A stretch of DNA of 64,000 nt, taken from NCBI RefSeq assembly GCF_026162365.1, contig NZ_JAOANW010000005.1:310001-374000 (forward strand), in the 5' to 3' direction. The DNA is from Nitratireductor luteus (lineage in GTDB: Bacteria; Pseudomonadota; Alphaproteobacteria; Rhizobiales; Rhizobiaceae). This document shows, piece after piece, positions 16,519-26,313 of this stretch. The notes under the pieces were generated by a model. It was not told where the DNA came from and searched no databases. It worked only from the letters and a program-made list of their open reading frames with translations. The first letter of the stretch is position 1. Each line of letters starts with the position of its first letter. Both the position numbers and the translations under genes were made by a program.

Positions 16519-17409
16519 TTGGACTGGGACAAATTACGTGTGTTCCACGCGGCCGCCGCCGCGGGATCCTTTACCCATGCGGCTGAAACGCTGCATCTTT
16601 CGCAGTCTGCCATCTCGCGCCAGGTCAGCGCGCTGGAGCAGGAGGTGGGCGTTCCCCTGTTCCACAGGCATGCGCGGGGCCTTGTTCTGACCGAGCAGGG
16701 CGAAATCCTCTACAATGCCGCCCACGAAGTGCTGATGAAGCTTGAAAGCGTGAAGGTTCGCCTGTCCGAGACGAAGGACAGGCCCTCGGGCATGCTCAAG
16801 GTTTCGACCACGGTGGGCCTTGGCACCGGCTGGCTCACCGAGCGGCTGCCCGAGTTCGGGGATCTTTATCCCGACATCCAGCTTCAGCTCATCCTCGACA
16901 ATGAGGAACTGGACCTGACGATGCGTCAGGCCGATTGCGCGATCCGCATGCGCCAGCCGCAGCAGCCGGACCTCATCCAGCGCAAGCTGTTCACCGTGCA
17001 TTTCCATCTCTACGCGTCACCCGGCTATGTGAACCGCCACGGCAAGCCGGCCTCCATCGACGATCTCGACCGGCATCGGATCGTGACTTTCGGCGAGGCG
17101 GTGCCCGCCCATCTCAGCGATATGAACTGGCTGGAGGCGGCAGGCCGGCCGGAAGGCGTGAAACGCGCCGTTGCGCTGCAGATCAACAACATCCTGTCGA
17201 TCAAATTGGCCGTCCAGCGCGGCGCGGGAATCGCCATGCTCCCCGATTACGTCGTGGGCAAGGAGAGCGGTCTCGTACAGTTGTTGCCGGAAACGGCGGT
17301 GCCGTCGTTCGATACCTATTTCTGCTATCCCGATACGATGAAGCATCAGGCGAAATTGCAGGTTTTCCGTGATTTCCTGATTTCGAAATCGCGCGGCTGG
17401 ACCTTTTGA
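16519..17409 (+). CDS. lsrB: LysR family regulator, LsrB-like, TTG start
   Basis: LysR-type regulator, 296 residues: N-terminal helix-turn-helix (GSFTHAAETLHLSQSAISRQVSALEQ) and a C-terminal periplasmic-binding-like effector domain. Translation appears to start at TTG (16519) after AGGGGA, because the conserved N-terminus DWDKLRVFHA begins there and no ATG is available. In Sinorhizobium, LsrB sits next to trxB and lrp/lps genes and controls LPS and glutathione/oxidative stress genes; the same position supports this name. Two cysteines (C140, C269) might serve redox sensing, which is inference. Confidence 0.82.
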   Translation: MDWDKLRVFHAAAAAGSFTHAAETLHLSQSAISRQVSALEQEVGVPLFHRHARGLVLTEQGEILYNAAHEVLMKLESVKVRLSETKDRPSGMLKVSTTVGLGTGWLTERLPEFGDLYPDIQLQLILDNEELDLTMRQADCAIRMRQPQQPDLIQRKLFTVHFHLYASPGYVNRHGKPASIDDLDRHRIVTFGEAVPAHLSDMNWLEAAGRPEGVKRAVALQINNILSIKLAVQRGAGIAMLPDYVVGKESGLVQLLPETAVPSFDTYFCYPDTMKHQAKLQVFRDFLISKSRGWTF

Positions 17410-17467
17410 GGGTACATAGACTGTTCACCTATGCAAAAGTGCATGGGTGCAATGCAAAAGCTGGTGG

Positions 17468-17496
17468 TTGTTATTTGGGCATCAAATGCCCATATC
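17468..17496 (+). promoter_or_regulatory. candidate promoter of the small RNA
   Basis: TTGTTA (17468-17473) and CATATC (17491-17496) are spaced by 17 bp, a weak but correctly spaced match to a housekeeping promoter. The expected start, about 7 bp downstream, falls at the first base of the small RNA's 5' hairpin. Confidence 0.4.
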
Positions 17497-17501
17497 TTGA
17501 T

Positions 17502-17615
17502 CATTCACAGGGGCGTTCTCCTCCCATTTGCCCCCGTGAATGTTCCCCTCTGGAGGTTTCGCCTTAACAGGCACTTCCAAATTTTAAGCCGGATCTTTCG
17601 ATCCGGCTTTTTTTT
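17502..17615 (+). ncRNA. small RNA with CUCCUCCC loop, alpha-r14/cuckoo-like
   Basis: A predicted RNA of about 114 nt with three hairpins. Hairpin 1: CATTCAC-A-GGGGC (17502-17514) pairs with GCCCC-C-GTGAATG (17530-17542), one mismatch, leaving a 15-nt loop that contains CTCCTCCC (17518-17525). Hairpin 2: GGAGGT (17552-17557) pairs with ACTTCC (17573-17578) with an inner GCCT/AGGC stem. Hairpin 3 is a Rho-independent terminator. An exposed CUCCUCCC is complementary to Shine-Dalgarno sequences and is the hallmark of the rhizobial alpha-r14 (cuckoo) RNAs that repress translation of transport and motility mRNAs. It lies between lsrB and convergent wrbA with no coding potential. Confidence 0.75.
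17588..17615 (+). terminator. Rho-independent terminator of the small RNA
   Basis: Perfect 8-bp stem GCCGGATC/GATCCGGC (17588-17595 and 17600-17607) with loop TTTC, followed by eight T. It ends the small RNA and would also stop read-through from lsrB. On the other strand it may help end wrbA transcripts. Confidence 0.93.
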
Positions 17616-17635
17616 GGCCGAGTGGCCGGTGACGG

Positions 17636-18283
17636 TCAACCATTCAGCCCTGCAAGCTGAGTTTTCTGCTGGGCTGGCTGTGTCAGATCAGTCCCTCGTA
17701 TCCCGGTGGCAATGCGGGCCACATGCGCTCCCTGAAAGCGGGCGCCCTCCAGTTCGTTGGCGCTTGGGCGGCGGTCCCCGCCAGCTTCATCGCTGGCGAT
17801 GGTGGTGGCGCCATAGGGGGAGCCGCCGGTTATCTCGTCCATTCTGGCCTGGCCCTTGAAGGTGTAAGGAAGCCCGACTACCACCATGCCCAAATGCATG
17901 AGCGAAGCCTGCATGGAAAGCAGCGTGTGCTCCTGGCCCCCGTGCTGGCTGCCGCTGGAGGTGAAAACACTGCCGATGCGCCCGACCAGGGCATCTTCCG
18001 CCCATAGGCCGCTCAACTGGTCGAGAAAATCTTTCATCGGCGCTGCCATGTTGCCGAAGCGCGTGGGTGTGCCGAAGACGATTGCGTCGTAGCCTGGCAG
18101 TTCGTCGGGCGTCGCGATTGGAATCTCGCCGTCTCGCTCGCCCGGCGCCTTGCGCGCCGCAAGTTCGGGGATGCGCTTCAGGATGACGTCGGCGCGGGCT
18201 TCCCGCACACCTTCGGCGACGGCCCCGGCCATTTCGGTAATGTGGCCGTAGGCGGAATAGTAGAGCACGAGTATGCGGGTCAT
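17636..18283 (-). CDS. wrbA: NAD(P)H:quinone oxidoreductase WrbA
   Basis: Flavodoxin-fold FMN enzyme that reduces quinones by two electrons, avoiding semiquinone radicals. It is 215 residues (typical for WrbA with a short C-terminal extension). The FMN phosphate loop is [12 protein letters not shown] near the N-terminus; [17 protein letters not shown] and [11 protein letters not shown] are family signatures. The start at 18283 is behind AGGAG and overlaps the stop of the upstream EamA gene by 4 bp, so the two are translationally coupled and share the MarR-controlled promoter region. Confidence 0.95.
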   Translation of the reverse strand: MTRILVLYYSAYGHITEMAGAVAEGVREARADVILKRIPELAARKAPGERDGEIPIATPDELPGYDAIVFGTPTRFGNMAAPMKDFLDQLSGLWAEDALVGRIGSVFTSSGSQHGGQEHTLLSMQASLMHLGMVVVGLPYTFKGQARMDEITGGSPYGATTIASDEAGGDRRPSANELEGARFQGAHVARIATGIRGTDLTQPAQQKTQLAGLNG

Positions 18284-19212
18284 GAGGCGGCTCCTGTACT
18301 GGGCGTTGGTTTCTGGGTTGCCGGCAGGGGCAGTTCCTGCCGGTGGACGGGTGTGGAGGATACGGCGCGGCGCTGGGCGGTCTGAGCCAGCCAGACCGAG
18401 GCCAGAACGACTGCCATTCCGGCCAATTGGGGCGGGGTCAGGTGCTGGCCGAGGATTGCCCAGCCGAGGACCACAGCGGTGAGCGGGCTCAGGAACCCCA
18501 GCGGGGCCACAGCAGATGGCTCCAGCCTGGATATGCCGCGGAACCAGAGGAAATAGGTAAAAGCGGCGCCGATGAGGCCGAGATAGGCGAAGCCGGCAAT
18601 GTTGGCGCCCGTAAGGGCGGGCAGGGGCGGTTCGAGAAAGAGCGCGGCGGGCAGGAGCAGGATGCCACCGGCGGTCAATTGCCAAGAGGCGAAGGTAAGC
18701 GAGGAAACAGGCGGCTGCCAGCGACGGCTCAGCACCGTGCCTGCGGCCATGGACAACGCGCCGAAGAGGCCGGCCAGAATGCCCACGGGGTCGAGTGCCG
18801 CCTGCGGGGTGAGAATGAGCAGGGCCACGCCTGCCATGCCGGCGACGGCGGCGACGACGGCAAGCAAACGTATCGGCGCGCCGATGAGCAGCCGGGCGAG
18901 GAAAATGACCACCAGAGGCTGGATCGCACCGACGGTAGCGGCCACCCCGCCCGGCAGGCGGTAGGCGGTGATGAACAGCATCCACCAGAAGATCGTGAAG
19001 TTGAGCCCGCCGAGCACAAAAGCGCGGGCCCACCATACGCCGTGCGGGAGTTGCCGCATGATTGCGAGCAGCAGCAGGCCCGCGGGCAGGGCGCGCAGCA
19101 TGGCGACCGTCAGCGGATAGCCGTCGGGCAGGAACTCCGTCGTCACCAGATAGGTGCTGCCCCAGATGGCGGGGGCGATAGCGGTCAGGAGAAGGTCTGT
19201 GTGCCTGGACAT
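18280..19212 (-). CDS. EamA/DMT-family transporter
   Basis: A 310-residue permease of the drug/metabolite transporter superfamily with two EamA repeats (start [33 protein letters not shown], a YdcZ/RhtA-like opening). It is the first gene of an operon with wrbA and is divergent from a marR gene; the shared gap contains two operator-like palindromes. The association suggests export of a quinone, phenolic or similar electrophile that WrbA also handles; this is inference from context. Confidence 0.87.
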   Translation of the reverse strand: MSRHTDLLLTAIAPAIWGSTYLVTTEFLPDGYPLTVAMLRALPAGLLLLAIMRQLPHGVWWARAFVLGGLNFTIFWWMLFITAYRLPGGVAATVGAIQPLVVIFLARLLIGAPIRLLAVVAAVAGMAGVALLILTPQAALDPVGILAGLFGALSMAAGTVLSRRWQPPVSSLTFASWQLTAGGILLLPAALFLEPPLPALTGANIAGFAYLGLIGAAFTYFLWFRGISRLEPSAVAPLGFLSPLTAVVLGWAILGQHLTPPQLAGMAVVLASVWLAQTAQRRAVSSTPVHRQELPLPATQKPTPSTGAAS

Positions 19213-19226
19213 GGCGTCACCTCGAA

Positions 19227-19273
19227 ATTATCTTGACCTCAAGATAATGCCATTTGTCTTGACGTCAAGATAA
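19227..19273. promoter_or_regulatory. paired MarR operators between the EamA-wrbA operon and marR
   Basis: Two inverted repeats of the form TTATCTTGA-NN-TCAAGATAA. Site 1 (19227-19248) is a perfect 22-bp palindrome ATTATCTTGACC... mirrored; site 2 (19254-19273) has one mismatch. Their centres are 26 bp apart. They fill most of the 80-bp divergent gap and cover likely -35 sequences (TTGACC, TTGACG), which fits repression of both directions by the adjacent MarR protein. Confidence 0.8.
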
Positions 19274-19292
19274 TATTTGGGGATGATGCGGC

Positions 19293-19784
19293 ATGGATCA
19301 TGTCGACGGCATTCTGAAACAATGGAACAGGGAGCGGCCGGACCTCGACGTCGGTCCCATGGGGCTCATCGGCCGCATCAGCCGTATCTATGGCTACCTC
19401 ATGCGGGAGATGAGCGAAACCTTTGCCAAGCATGGGCTGAACCGTGCCAGTTTCGACGTTCTCGCTACCTTGCGGCGTTCGGGGCCGCCCTACGCGCTCA
19501 GCCCCGGCGATCTGCTGGCGGCCACGATGGTGACCTCGGGCACCATGACCAATCGCATCGATCAGCTTGAAAAGGCGGGCCTAGTGGCCCGCGCGCATAA
19601 TCCCGACGACCGGCGCAGCATGAGGATTTCGCTGACGCAGAAGGGGCGGGAGGTGATCGACGCCGCCGTCACCGACCACGTGGCCACGCAGGCTCGGCTG
19701 ACGGCGATGCTGTCGGAAGAAGAGCGCAAGGCGCTGGACGGAATGCTGGGGCGCTATCTGTCGCGGATCGAGGGGGAGGGGTAG
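19293..19784 (+). CDS. MarR family transcriptional regulator
   Basis: A 163-residue winged helix regulator. The DNA-binding region includes FDVLATLRRSGPPYALSPGDLLAATMVTSGTMTNRIDQLEKAGLV, and the wing is ARAHNPDDRRSMRISLT, the MarR DxRS/R motif. Dimerisation helices flank it. The divergent EamA-wrbA operon and the two palindromes in the gap suggest that it represses both itself and that operon until a small aromatic or quinone ligand binds. Confidence 0.92.
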   Translation: MDHVDGILKQWNRERPDLDVGPMGLIGRISRIYGYLMREMSETFAKHGLNRASFDVLATLRRSGPPYALSPGDLLAATMVTSGTMTNRIDQLEKAGLVARAHNPDDRRSMRISLTQKGREVIDAAVTDHVATQARLTAMLSEEERKALDGMLGRYLSRIEGEG

Positions 19785-19867
19785 AGGGTTGCGGTTTGGG
19801 TCGTCGTTTCGCCGAAATTCAGTAGACGACACAAGTGTCGGCACTGCCCCTCATCCGCTTGCCGATA

Positions 19868-19893
19868 CCTTCTCCCCGTGAACGGGGAGAAGG
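19868..19893. repeat. palindromic intergenic repeat acting as a convergent hairpin
   Basis: CCTTCTCCCCGT (19868-19879) and ACGGGGAGAAGG (19882-19893) form a perfect 12-bp stem. With the preceding CCCCTCATCCGCTTGCCGATA it matches a repeat type common between convergent genes in Rhizobium and Mesorhizobium. It lies between the ends of marR and msrP and may serve as a terminator in both directions. Confidence 0.7.
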
Positions 19894-19907
19894 AGGGTAG
19901 CCGCCGC

Positions 19908-20864
19908 TCACATAAACAGCTTTTCGCCCTCCAGCCCTTCGTAGAGCCCGGCTACCTCGCCTCCATAGCCGTTGTAGATCACCGTCGGCACATCTTCATT
20001 GGTGCCTAGCACGCGCTCCATGGCCTGGCTCCAGCGCGGATGGGGCACTTCGGGGTTCACGTTTGCCCAGAAGCCGTATTCGTTTGCCGCGATCTGCTCC
20101 CAGAAGCTCCTAGGGCGTTCGTCGGTAAACGTGATCTTCGTGATCGACTTGATGGATTTGAAGCCGTATTTCCAGGGGAGAGCCAGGCGCAGGGGCGCGC
20201 CGAACTGGTTTGCCAGCGGCTTGCCGTAGACGCCGGTGACCATGAAGGCAAGGTCGTTGCGCGCCTCGGCCATGGTGACGCCTTCGACATAAGGCCAAGG
20301 ATACCAGACCTGCTTCTGCCCGCTGGCCATGGCGGGATCGTGGAAGGTTTCGAAACGTACGTAGCGCGCCGAGGAAAGGGGCTTGGCGTGATCGACCAGC
20401 GCGGCCAGCGGAAAGCCGGTCCACGGCACGGTCATGGACCATGCCTCGACGCAGCGGTGGCGGTAAAGCCGCTCCTCCAGCGGAAACTTTTTCTCCAGAT
20501 CATCGAAGGCGATGGTCATGGGCTCTTCGACCATGCCATCGATTTCGATGTCCCACGGGTCGGTCACCAGCGCTTCGGCCGCCTTGTATATCTGCTTATG
20601 GGAGCCGAACTCGTAGAAATTGTTGTAACGCGAACTGATGTCTTCCGGCGTGAGATCGCGCTCGATCCTGTAGGCGTCGTTGCGGCTGGCCGGGTAGAGC
20701 CCGCCGTCCTGTCCGCGGGCCGGCTTGGTGGCTGCAGCAGTGGCGAGCGCGAGGCCCGCGAAGCCCATACCTTGCAGGATGCTCCTGCGATTCAGGAACA
20801 CCTCCTCGGGCGTGGCTTGTGCCTCGGGGACGGCCCAGCGGGGCTTGCGGTGGTAGACGGGCAT
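19908..20864 (-). CDS. msrP: protein-methionine-sulfoxide reductase catalytic subunit MsrP (YedY)
   Basis: Periplasmic molybdopterin enzyme that repairs oxidised methionines in envelope proteins. It is 318 residues with a Tat signal (NRRSILQGMGFAGLALATAA, about residues 25-44); the molybdenum-ligand cysteine lies in YRHRCVEAWSMTVPWTGFPL. The start at 20864 is preferred because a GGAGG site lies just before it. The partner haem membrane protein MsrQ is normally encoded next to it, but no msrQ is present on either side here. Confidence 0.95.
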   Translation of the reverse strand: MPVYHRKPRWAVPEAQATPEEVFLNRRSILQGMGFAGLALATAAATKPARGQDGGLYPASRNDAYRIERDLTPEDISSRYNNFYEFGSHKQIYKAAEALVTDPWDIEIDGMVEEPMTIAFDDLEKKFPLEERLYRHRCVEAWSMTVPWTGFPLAALVDHAKPLSSARYVRFETFHDPAMASGQKQVWYPWPYVEGVTMAEARNDLAFMVTGVYGKPLANQFGAPLRLALPWKYGFKSIKSITKITFTDERPRSFWEQIAANEYGFWANVNPEVPHPRWSQAMERVLGTNEDVPTVIYNGYGGEVAGLYEGLEGEKLFM

Positions 20865-20963
20865 TAGAACCTCCATGGCGTTCGCGCCGAAGGTAGCGCG
20901 TGCGGGCTATAGCACCAATCACAAGCGATCAATTTTACGCGTTCGCGACCCGTCTCCGCCTTG

Positions 20964-22997
20964 CTAAGCCGCCTTTCCCTTCCCGTTCATCGCTTCCTCG
21001 GCCTGGCGGCCCGTCAGTTCCGCCATATGGTCGAAACGCGCCTCGTAGCTTGCCGCGCCGGCGGTGGCCGAGCGCAGCTCGATGATCAGATTGGCGATTT
21101 CGGCTTGCGGCATCATGGCTTCGACGACGTCCCAGCCGTTCCAGCCCACGCGCGTGTCGAAGCCCAGGATCTGGCCTCGTCGCTGCGACAGGATCGCAGT
21201 CACTCGCGCCGTAGCGTCAGACGGGGTCGCCACCTCGACCTTCAGAATGGGCTCGAGCAGCACCGGCTGGCACTGGGGAAGTCCTTCCTTCATGGCAAGG
21301 CGCGCAGCCAGCTGGAAGGCCATATCGGACGAATCGACCGAATGATAGGAACCCTCGGCCAGATTGACCGCGATGTCGACTACCGGAAAACCGAGCGGTC
21401 CCTTCTTGAGCGCCTCGCGCACGCCGGTCTCGACCGAGGGAATATATTGCTTCGGTACCACGCCGCCGGTGATCGTCTCGGTGAACTCGAAGCCTGCCCC
21501 GCGCGGCAGCGGCTTTATGTCGAGGACGACATCGCCATATTGCCCATGCCCGCCGGACTGCTTCTTGTGACGGCCGCGCTGGGTCACGGATTTGCGGATG
21601 GTTTCGCGGTAGGGGATGGAGGGCGTGTCCGTGTCGACGGCGATCTGGAACTTGCCTTCCAGCCGCTCGCGCGCCACCCGCAGGTGCATTTCGCCCTGGC
21701 CGCCCAGGATGGTCTCGCCGCTCTCCTGGTTCTGGTCGACGACGAGGGAGGGATCCTCCTCCGTCAGTTTCTGCAGCGCAGCCGACAGCTTCACCTCGTC
21801 CTTGCGGTCGCGCGGGCGCAGCGAGGCGGTGTGGACGGGCTGCGGGATGGCGATGGAGGCGAGCGTCGGCGAGGCATCTTTCGCCGTGGTCAGCGTGGCG
21901 CCGGTGCGCGCCTCGTCGAGTTTTCCGAGGGCGATCGTGTCGCCTTCACCGGCCTTCTGCACCTTCTTCTGCTCCCTGCCCAGAAGTGTGTACAGGCCCG
22001 ATACTTTGCCCGCGCCCGGAAGTTCCGTACCGTCGGCAATTGCGCCGGAGAGGACCCGGGCGACCGAGATCTTGCCGCCATGGCCGGTGTGCAGCGTTTT
22101 CATGACCTGCAGCACCGTTTCCCCTTCGGCATGGAGGCCAAGACGCTTGCGCGTTTCGGTGACGTCGGGCACATCGTGGCGGATCGCCTTGAGCAGGCGC
22201 AGGATGCCGTTGCCCTTCTCCGCCGCGCCGATCAGCACGGGCGTTACCGAGCCGGCACGCAGGTCGGCCGCCAGATCGTCGAAAATCGCGTCGCGGGGAG
22301 GCTCGATCTCTTCAAGAAGCTGCTCCATGAGCTGATCGTCATGATCGGCCAAGGTCTCCAGCATGGAGAAGCGGGCTTCGACCTCGCGCGCTCTGTCGTC
22401 GTCCGGGATGGGCTGGATTTCGCTCGGCGCATGCTCGCGGTAGATATAGGCGCGCTCCATCGCCAGATCGATCGAGCCGATGACGATACCGTTCTTGCGC
22501 AGCGGTATCTGGCGCAGAAGCAGCGGGACGGAGCTGACGGCCTGCAGCTCCTTCAGCGTCTCGCGCACGCCGGCGTCGCTCTTGTCCATCTTGTTGAGGA
22601 AAAGCATTCGCGGGATGCCCAGTTCGTCGAGCCGCTGCAAAATGACCTGAAGCGCAGGCAATTTCTTGTCGGCGGCATCGACCACCACGACCGCCGCATC
22701 GGCCGCCGTCAGAACGGGTTCGGCGTCGAAGCTGAATTCAACCGAACCGGGACAGTCGACGAGCGTGAGGCTTTCGTCCAGGAAATCGCATGTCGCGAAG
22801 CACGCCTCGATGCTCATCCCGTGCGCCCGGGCTTCGGGCGAAGGATCTCCTATCTGGTGCGTGCCGGACGAATGCTTTGCTATGGCTCCTGTACGGGCCA
22901 GAGTGGCTTCGAAAAGCGTGGTCTTTCCACTTGCGAAGGGGCCAAGAATAGCGATGCATTTCGGCCCCGTCTGCCTTCCGCCTGCTCGTTCTCCCAT
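20964..22997 (-). CDS. elongation factor G-like protein (EF-G paralogue)
   Basis: A 677-residue translational GTPase paralogue with domains II-V of EF-G (VLSGAIADGTEL, LGGQGEMHLRV, RGRHKKQSGGHGQYGDV, and a C-terminal domain V). The G domain has P-loop GPFASGKT (about 19-26), DCPG and NKMD, but switch I lacks the canonical GTTTMD and RGITI: it reads GDPSPEARAHGMSIE. Similar proteins accompany a canonical fusA in many Alphaproteobacteria, so this is not the housekeeping translocase. A role in ribosome recycling or stress is possible; function unknown. It is followed by msrP on the same strand, 99 bp away. Confidence 0.87.
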   Translation of the reverse strand: MGERAGGRQTGPKCIAILGPFASGKTTLFEATLARTGAIAKHSSGTHQIGDPSPEARAHGMSIEACFATCDFLDESLTLVDCPGSVEFSFDAEPVLTAADAAVVVVDAADKKLPALQVILQRLDELGIPRMLFLNKMDKSDAGVRETLKELQAVSSVPLLLRQIPLRKNGIVIGSIDLAMERAYIYREHAPSEIQPIPDDDRAREVEARFSMLETLADHDDQLMEQLLEEIEPPRDAIFDDLAADLRAGSVTPVLIGAAEKGNGILRLLKAIRHDVPDVTETRKRLGLHAEGETVLQVMKTLHTGHGGKISVARVLSGAIADGTELPGAGKVSGLYTLLGREQKKVQKAGEGDTIALGKLDEARTGATLTTAKDASPTLASIAIPQPVHTASLRPRDRKDEVKLSAALQKLTEEDPSLVVDQNQESGETILGGQGEMHLRVARERLEGKFQIAVDTDTPSIPYRETIRKSVTQRGRHKKQSGGHGQYGDVVLDIKPLPRGAGFEFTETITGGVVPKQYIPSVETGVREALKKGPLGFPVVDIAVNLAEGSYHSVDSSDMAFQLAARLAMKEGLPQCQPVLLEPILKVEVATPSDATARVTAILSQRRGQILGFDTRVGWNGWDVVEAMMPQAEIANLIIELRSATAGAASYEARFDHMAELTGRQAEEAMNGKGKAA

Positions 22998-23218
22998 GAA
23001 ACCGACCTCCTCTCACGCAACGCTCCCCAGCGGGATGCGCTTTTGGCGACCATGAGCGGCGGCCGGCCGTGCGGCCGTCGCGCGGTTGCGGCACCGGGCG
23101 TCGGTTGCAAACAGATGGGTATCGGCTCCCATTTTCCCGGCCCGAACAGCACCGTTCTTCTTCCAGAAAGCATCGTCACACGGCTTTCCCTTTTGGGCAA
23201 GTGGCTGACGGCAGCGGA

Positions 23219-24751
23219 TCAGGCGGAACGAGCGAGAGCAGCGGGCGCGCTGTGCGGGACAGCGACGGCGAGCGATGTGGCGGCGGGCCTGCCGAGCAGA
23301 AATCCCTGGAAGCGGTTGCAGCCGGCTGCCCGCGCCAGTTCGAACTCGCTCTCCGTTTCGATGCCTTCGGCGATGATGGTCAAGCCCTGGATACGCGCGA
23401 TCTGGGTGAGCGCGGAGACGAAGACCTGTGCAATGCCGTCTCCAGCGAGGTCGCGGATATAGCTGCGATCGATCTTGATCGCATCGATAGGCAAGGTCTT
23501 GATGTAGTTGAAGCCGCAGTGACCGGTGCCGAAATCATCGAGCGCGATGTGGAAGCCCATGGCCCTGAGGCGGGTAATGCGGCTGATGATCTCGGGCGTG
23601 GCAGCGGTGGCCACCGTCTCAGTGATTTCCAGAATGAATCGGCTGGCGCTGTTGCCGGTTTCGTGCAGGACCCGCCGCAGCATCTGCACGAGACCATCGC
23701 GCTTCAACTGTTCGCCTGAAACGTTGATGCTGATGCGGCAATCGGGGAACTTTTCGGCATCGCGGCAGGCGCGCTGGAAGACCCACTCGCCCAGTATGTC
23801 GATCAGGCTGGAGCGTTCGGCCACCGGGATGAAGTCGGCCGGTGAGATCATTCCGCGGACCGGGTGGCGCCAGCGTACAAGACCCTCGACGGCGAACACG
23901 GAGCGGTCTGCATTGGTCACCGGCTGGTAGTGCAGCTCCAACTCGTTGAGGTAGATTGCCGCACGCAGTTCGCGCTCCATGAAGCGGCGCTGGCGCTTTT
24001 CCGAAAGCATCTCCGCGTCGAAGACGGTGGCTCGGCCGCGCCCGGCGCTCTTGCTTTCATAAAGCGCCAGATCGGCAAGCTGCATCAGCTGCTTGGCGTT
24101 GCTCGCGTGCTCTGGCGCCATTGCGATGCCGATCGAGGCGCTGAGCGGAATCGTATGCCCTTCTTGAAGCCGGCCTTCGGCGAGCATCGCAATCAGCTTC
24201 GCAGCGCGACGACGGCAGCGGCCCAAATCATTGCCATGCATGAGTATTGCAAATTCGTCGCCACCAAGCCTGCCGACGATACAGTCTGGAAAACAGCGGC
24301 CTATGCACATGACCAGATGCGAGAGCACGGCGTCGCCGCAATGATGGCCGAAACTGTCGTTGAGCTGTTTGAAGTGGTCGAGATCGACCATCAGGAGCAG
24401 CACCTGGCGAGGTTTCGAAAGCGTGCCGACGGCGGCATTCAATTCCGCCAGGAAGCGCCCGCGCATTAGAGCGCCGGTCAGGATATCCGTTTCCGAGCGC
24501 CTGCGGTGTTCCGCCTCGACATGGTCTGCGTGACGCAGCCGGCCCGTTACACGGCGCTTCAGATAATCGAGGAGAACCGAGCCGGTGGCGATGAGGGAAA
24601 CGCAAAGCAACAGAAGCCAGCCCTGCGCGGAGCTGTCCGGCGGCACCCGATGCCATGCCAGCGCGGTCGCTGCCATCGCAAGCACTAATAGAGTCTGAAC
24701 GCCAATATACACCGGCCCGCCATGACTGCGGATCGTTTTAAGAATGCTCAT
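23219..24751 (-). CDS. bifunctional GGDEF/EAL membrane protein (c-di-GMP turnover)
   Basis: A 510-residue protein: two N-terminal membrane helices (about 15-65), a GGDEF domain (motif GRLGGDEFAIL intact) and a C-terminal EAL domain. EAL metal and catalytic residues appear present: E in VEGLVRW, N in INVSGEQL, E in EITET, DD in LDDFGTG, K in IKIDRSY and E in AEGIE. The four residues at the usual I-site place before GGDEF are not RxxD, so product inhibition through it is unlikely. Start 24751 gives a short cytoplasmic N-terminus after a GGGGGA site. No sensory domain besides the helices is visible. Confidence 0.9.
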   Translation of the reverse strand: MSILKTIRSHGGPVYIGVQTLLVLAMAATALAWHRVPPDSSAQGWLLLLCVSLIATGSVLLDYLKRRVTGRLRHADHVEAEHRRRSETDILTGALMRGRFLAELNAAVGTLSKPRQVLLLMVDLDHFKQLNDSFGHHCGDAVLSHLVMCIGRCFPDCIVGRLGGDEFAILMHGNDLGRCRRRAAKLIAMLAEGRLQEGHTIPLSASIGIAMAPEHASNAKQLMQLADLALYESKSAGRGRATVFDAEMLSEKRQRRFMERELRAAIYLNELELHYQPVTNADRSVFAVEGLVRWRHPVRGMISPADFIPVAERSSLIDILGEWVFQRACRDAEKFPDCRISINVSGEQLKRDGLVQMLRRVLHETGNSASRFILEITETVATAATPEIISRITRLRAMGFHIALDDFGTGHCGFNYIKTLPIDAIKIDRSYIRDLAGDGIAQVFVSALTQIARIQGLTIIAEGIETESEFELARAAGCNRFQGFLLGRPAATSLAVAVPHSAPAALARSA

Positions 24752-24870
24752 CCCTGTCCCCCAAACCGTCCCGGCGCAGAGAACAGGGTGAAGGATTAAT
24801 ACCGGGTGAAAAAAATGCTGCACTGCAGGAGAACGACCGCAGCATCGAGGGCCGTCCTGGAGTCCGGACG

Positions 24871-24893
24871 GGCCAGGCTCTGAGAGCCTGACC
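24871..24893 (-). terminator. hairpin after aspC (possible terminator)
   Basis: GGCCAGGCTC (24871-24880) and GAGCCTGACC (24884-24893) form a 10-bp stem with one wobble pair and a 3-nt loop, 11 bp past the stop codon of the aminotransferase on its coding strand. There is no T-run, so it may be an mRNA 3'-end stabiliser or part of a weak terminator before the GGDEF-EAL gene. Confidence 0.45.
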
Positions 24894-24903
24894 CATTGTC
24901 GCA

Positions 24904-26211
<1,308 letters not shown>

Positions 26212-26313
26212 TCATGCCGCTGAACATATAAATCCAGTGCCTTCCGATTAACGCCAGATAAAGCGTTGGGTGCGAGATTGCGGGCTTCGGATGAACGCTT
26301 GCAGGTTTATATT

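Noticed and set aside
17636-19036. 466-residue fusion of an EamA-like region to WrbA
   Set aside because: The upstream part is an alternative frame of the EamA gene; the true WrbA start at 18283 has a ribosome site and the EamA stop overlaps it.
20961-23462. 833-codon open frame on the plus strand across the EF-G-like gene
   Set aside because: It is the antisense of the EF-G-like reading frame and its neighbourhood; the translation is rich in Arg, Gly, His and Asp without any domain, as expected from high-GC complementary frames.
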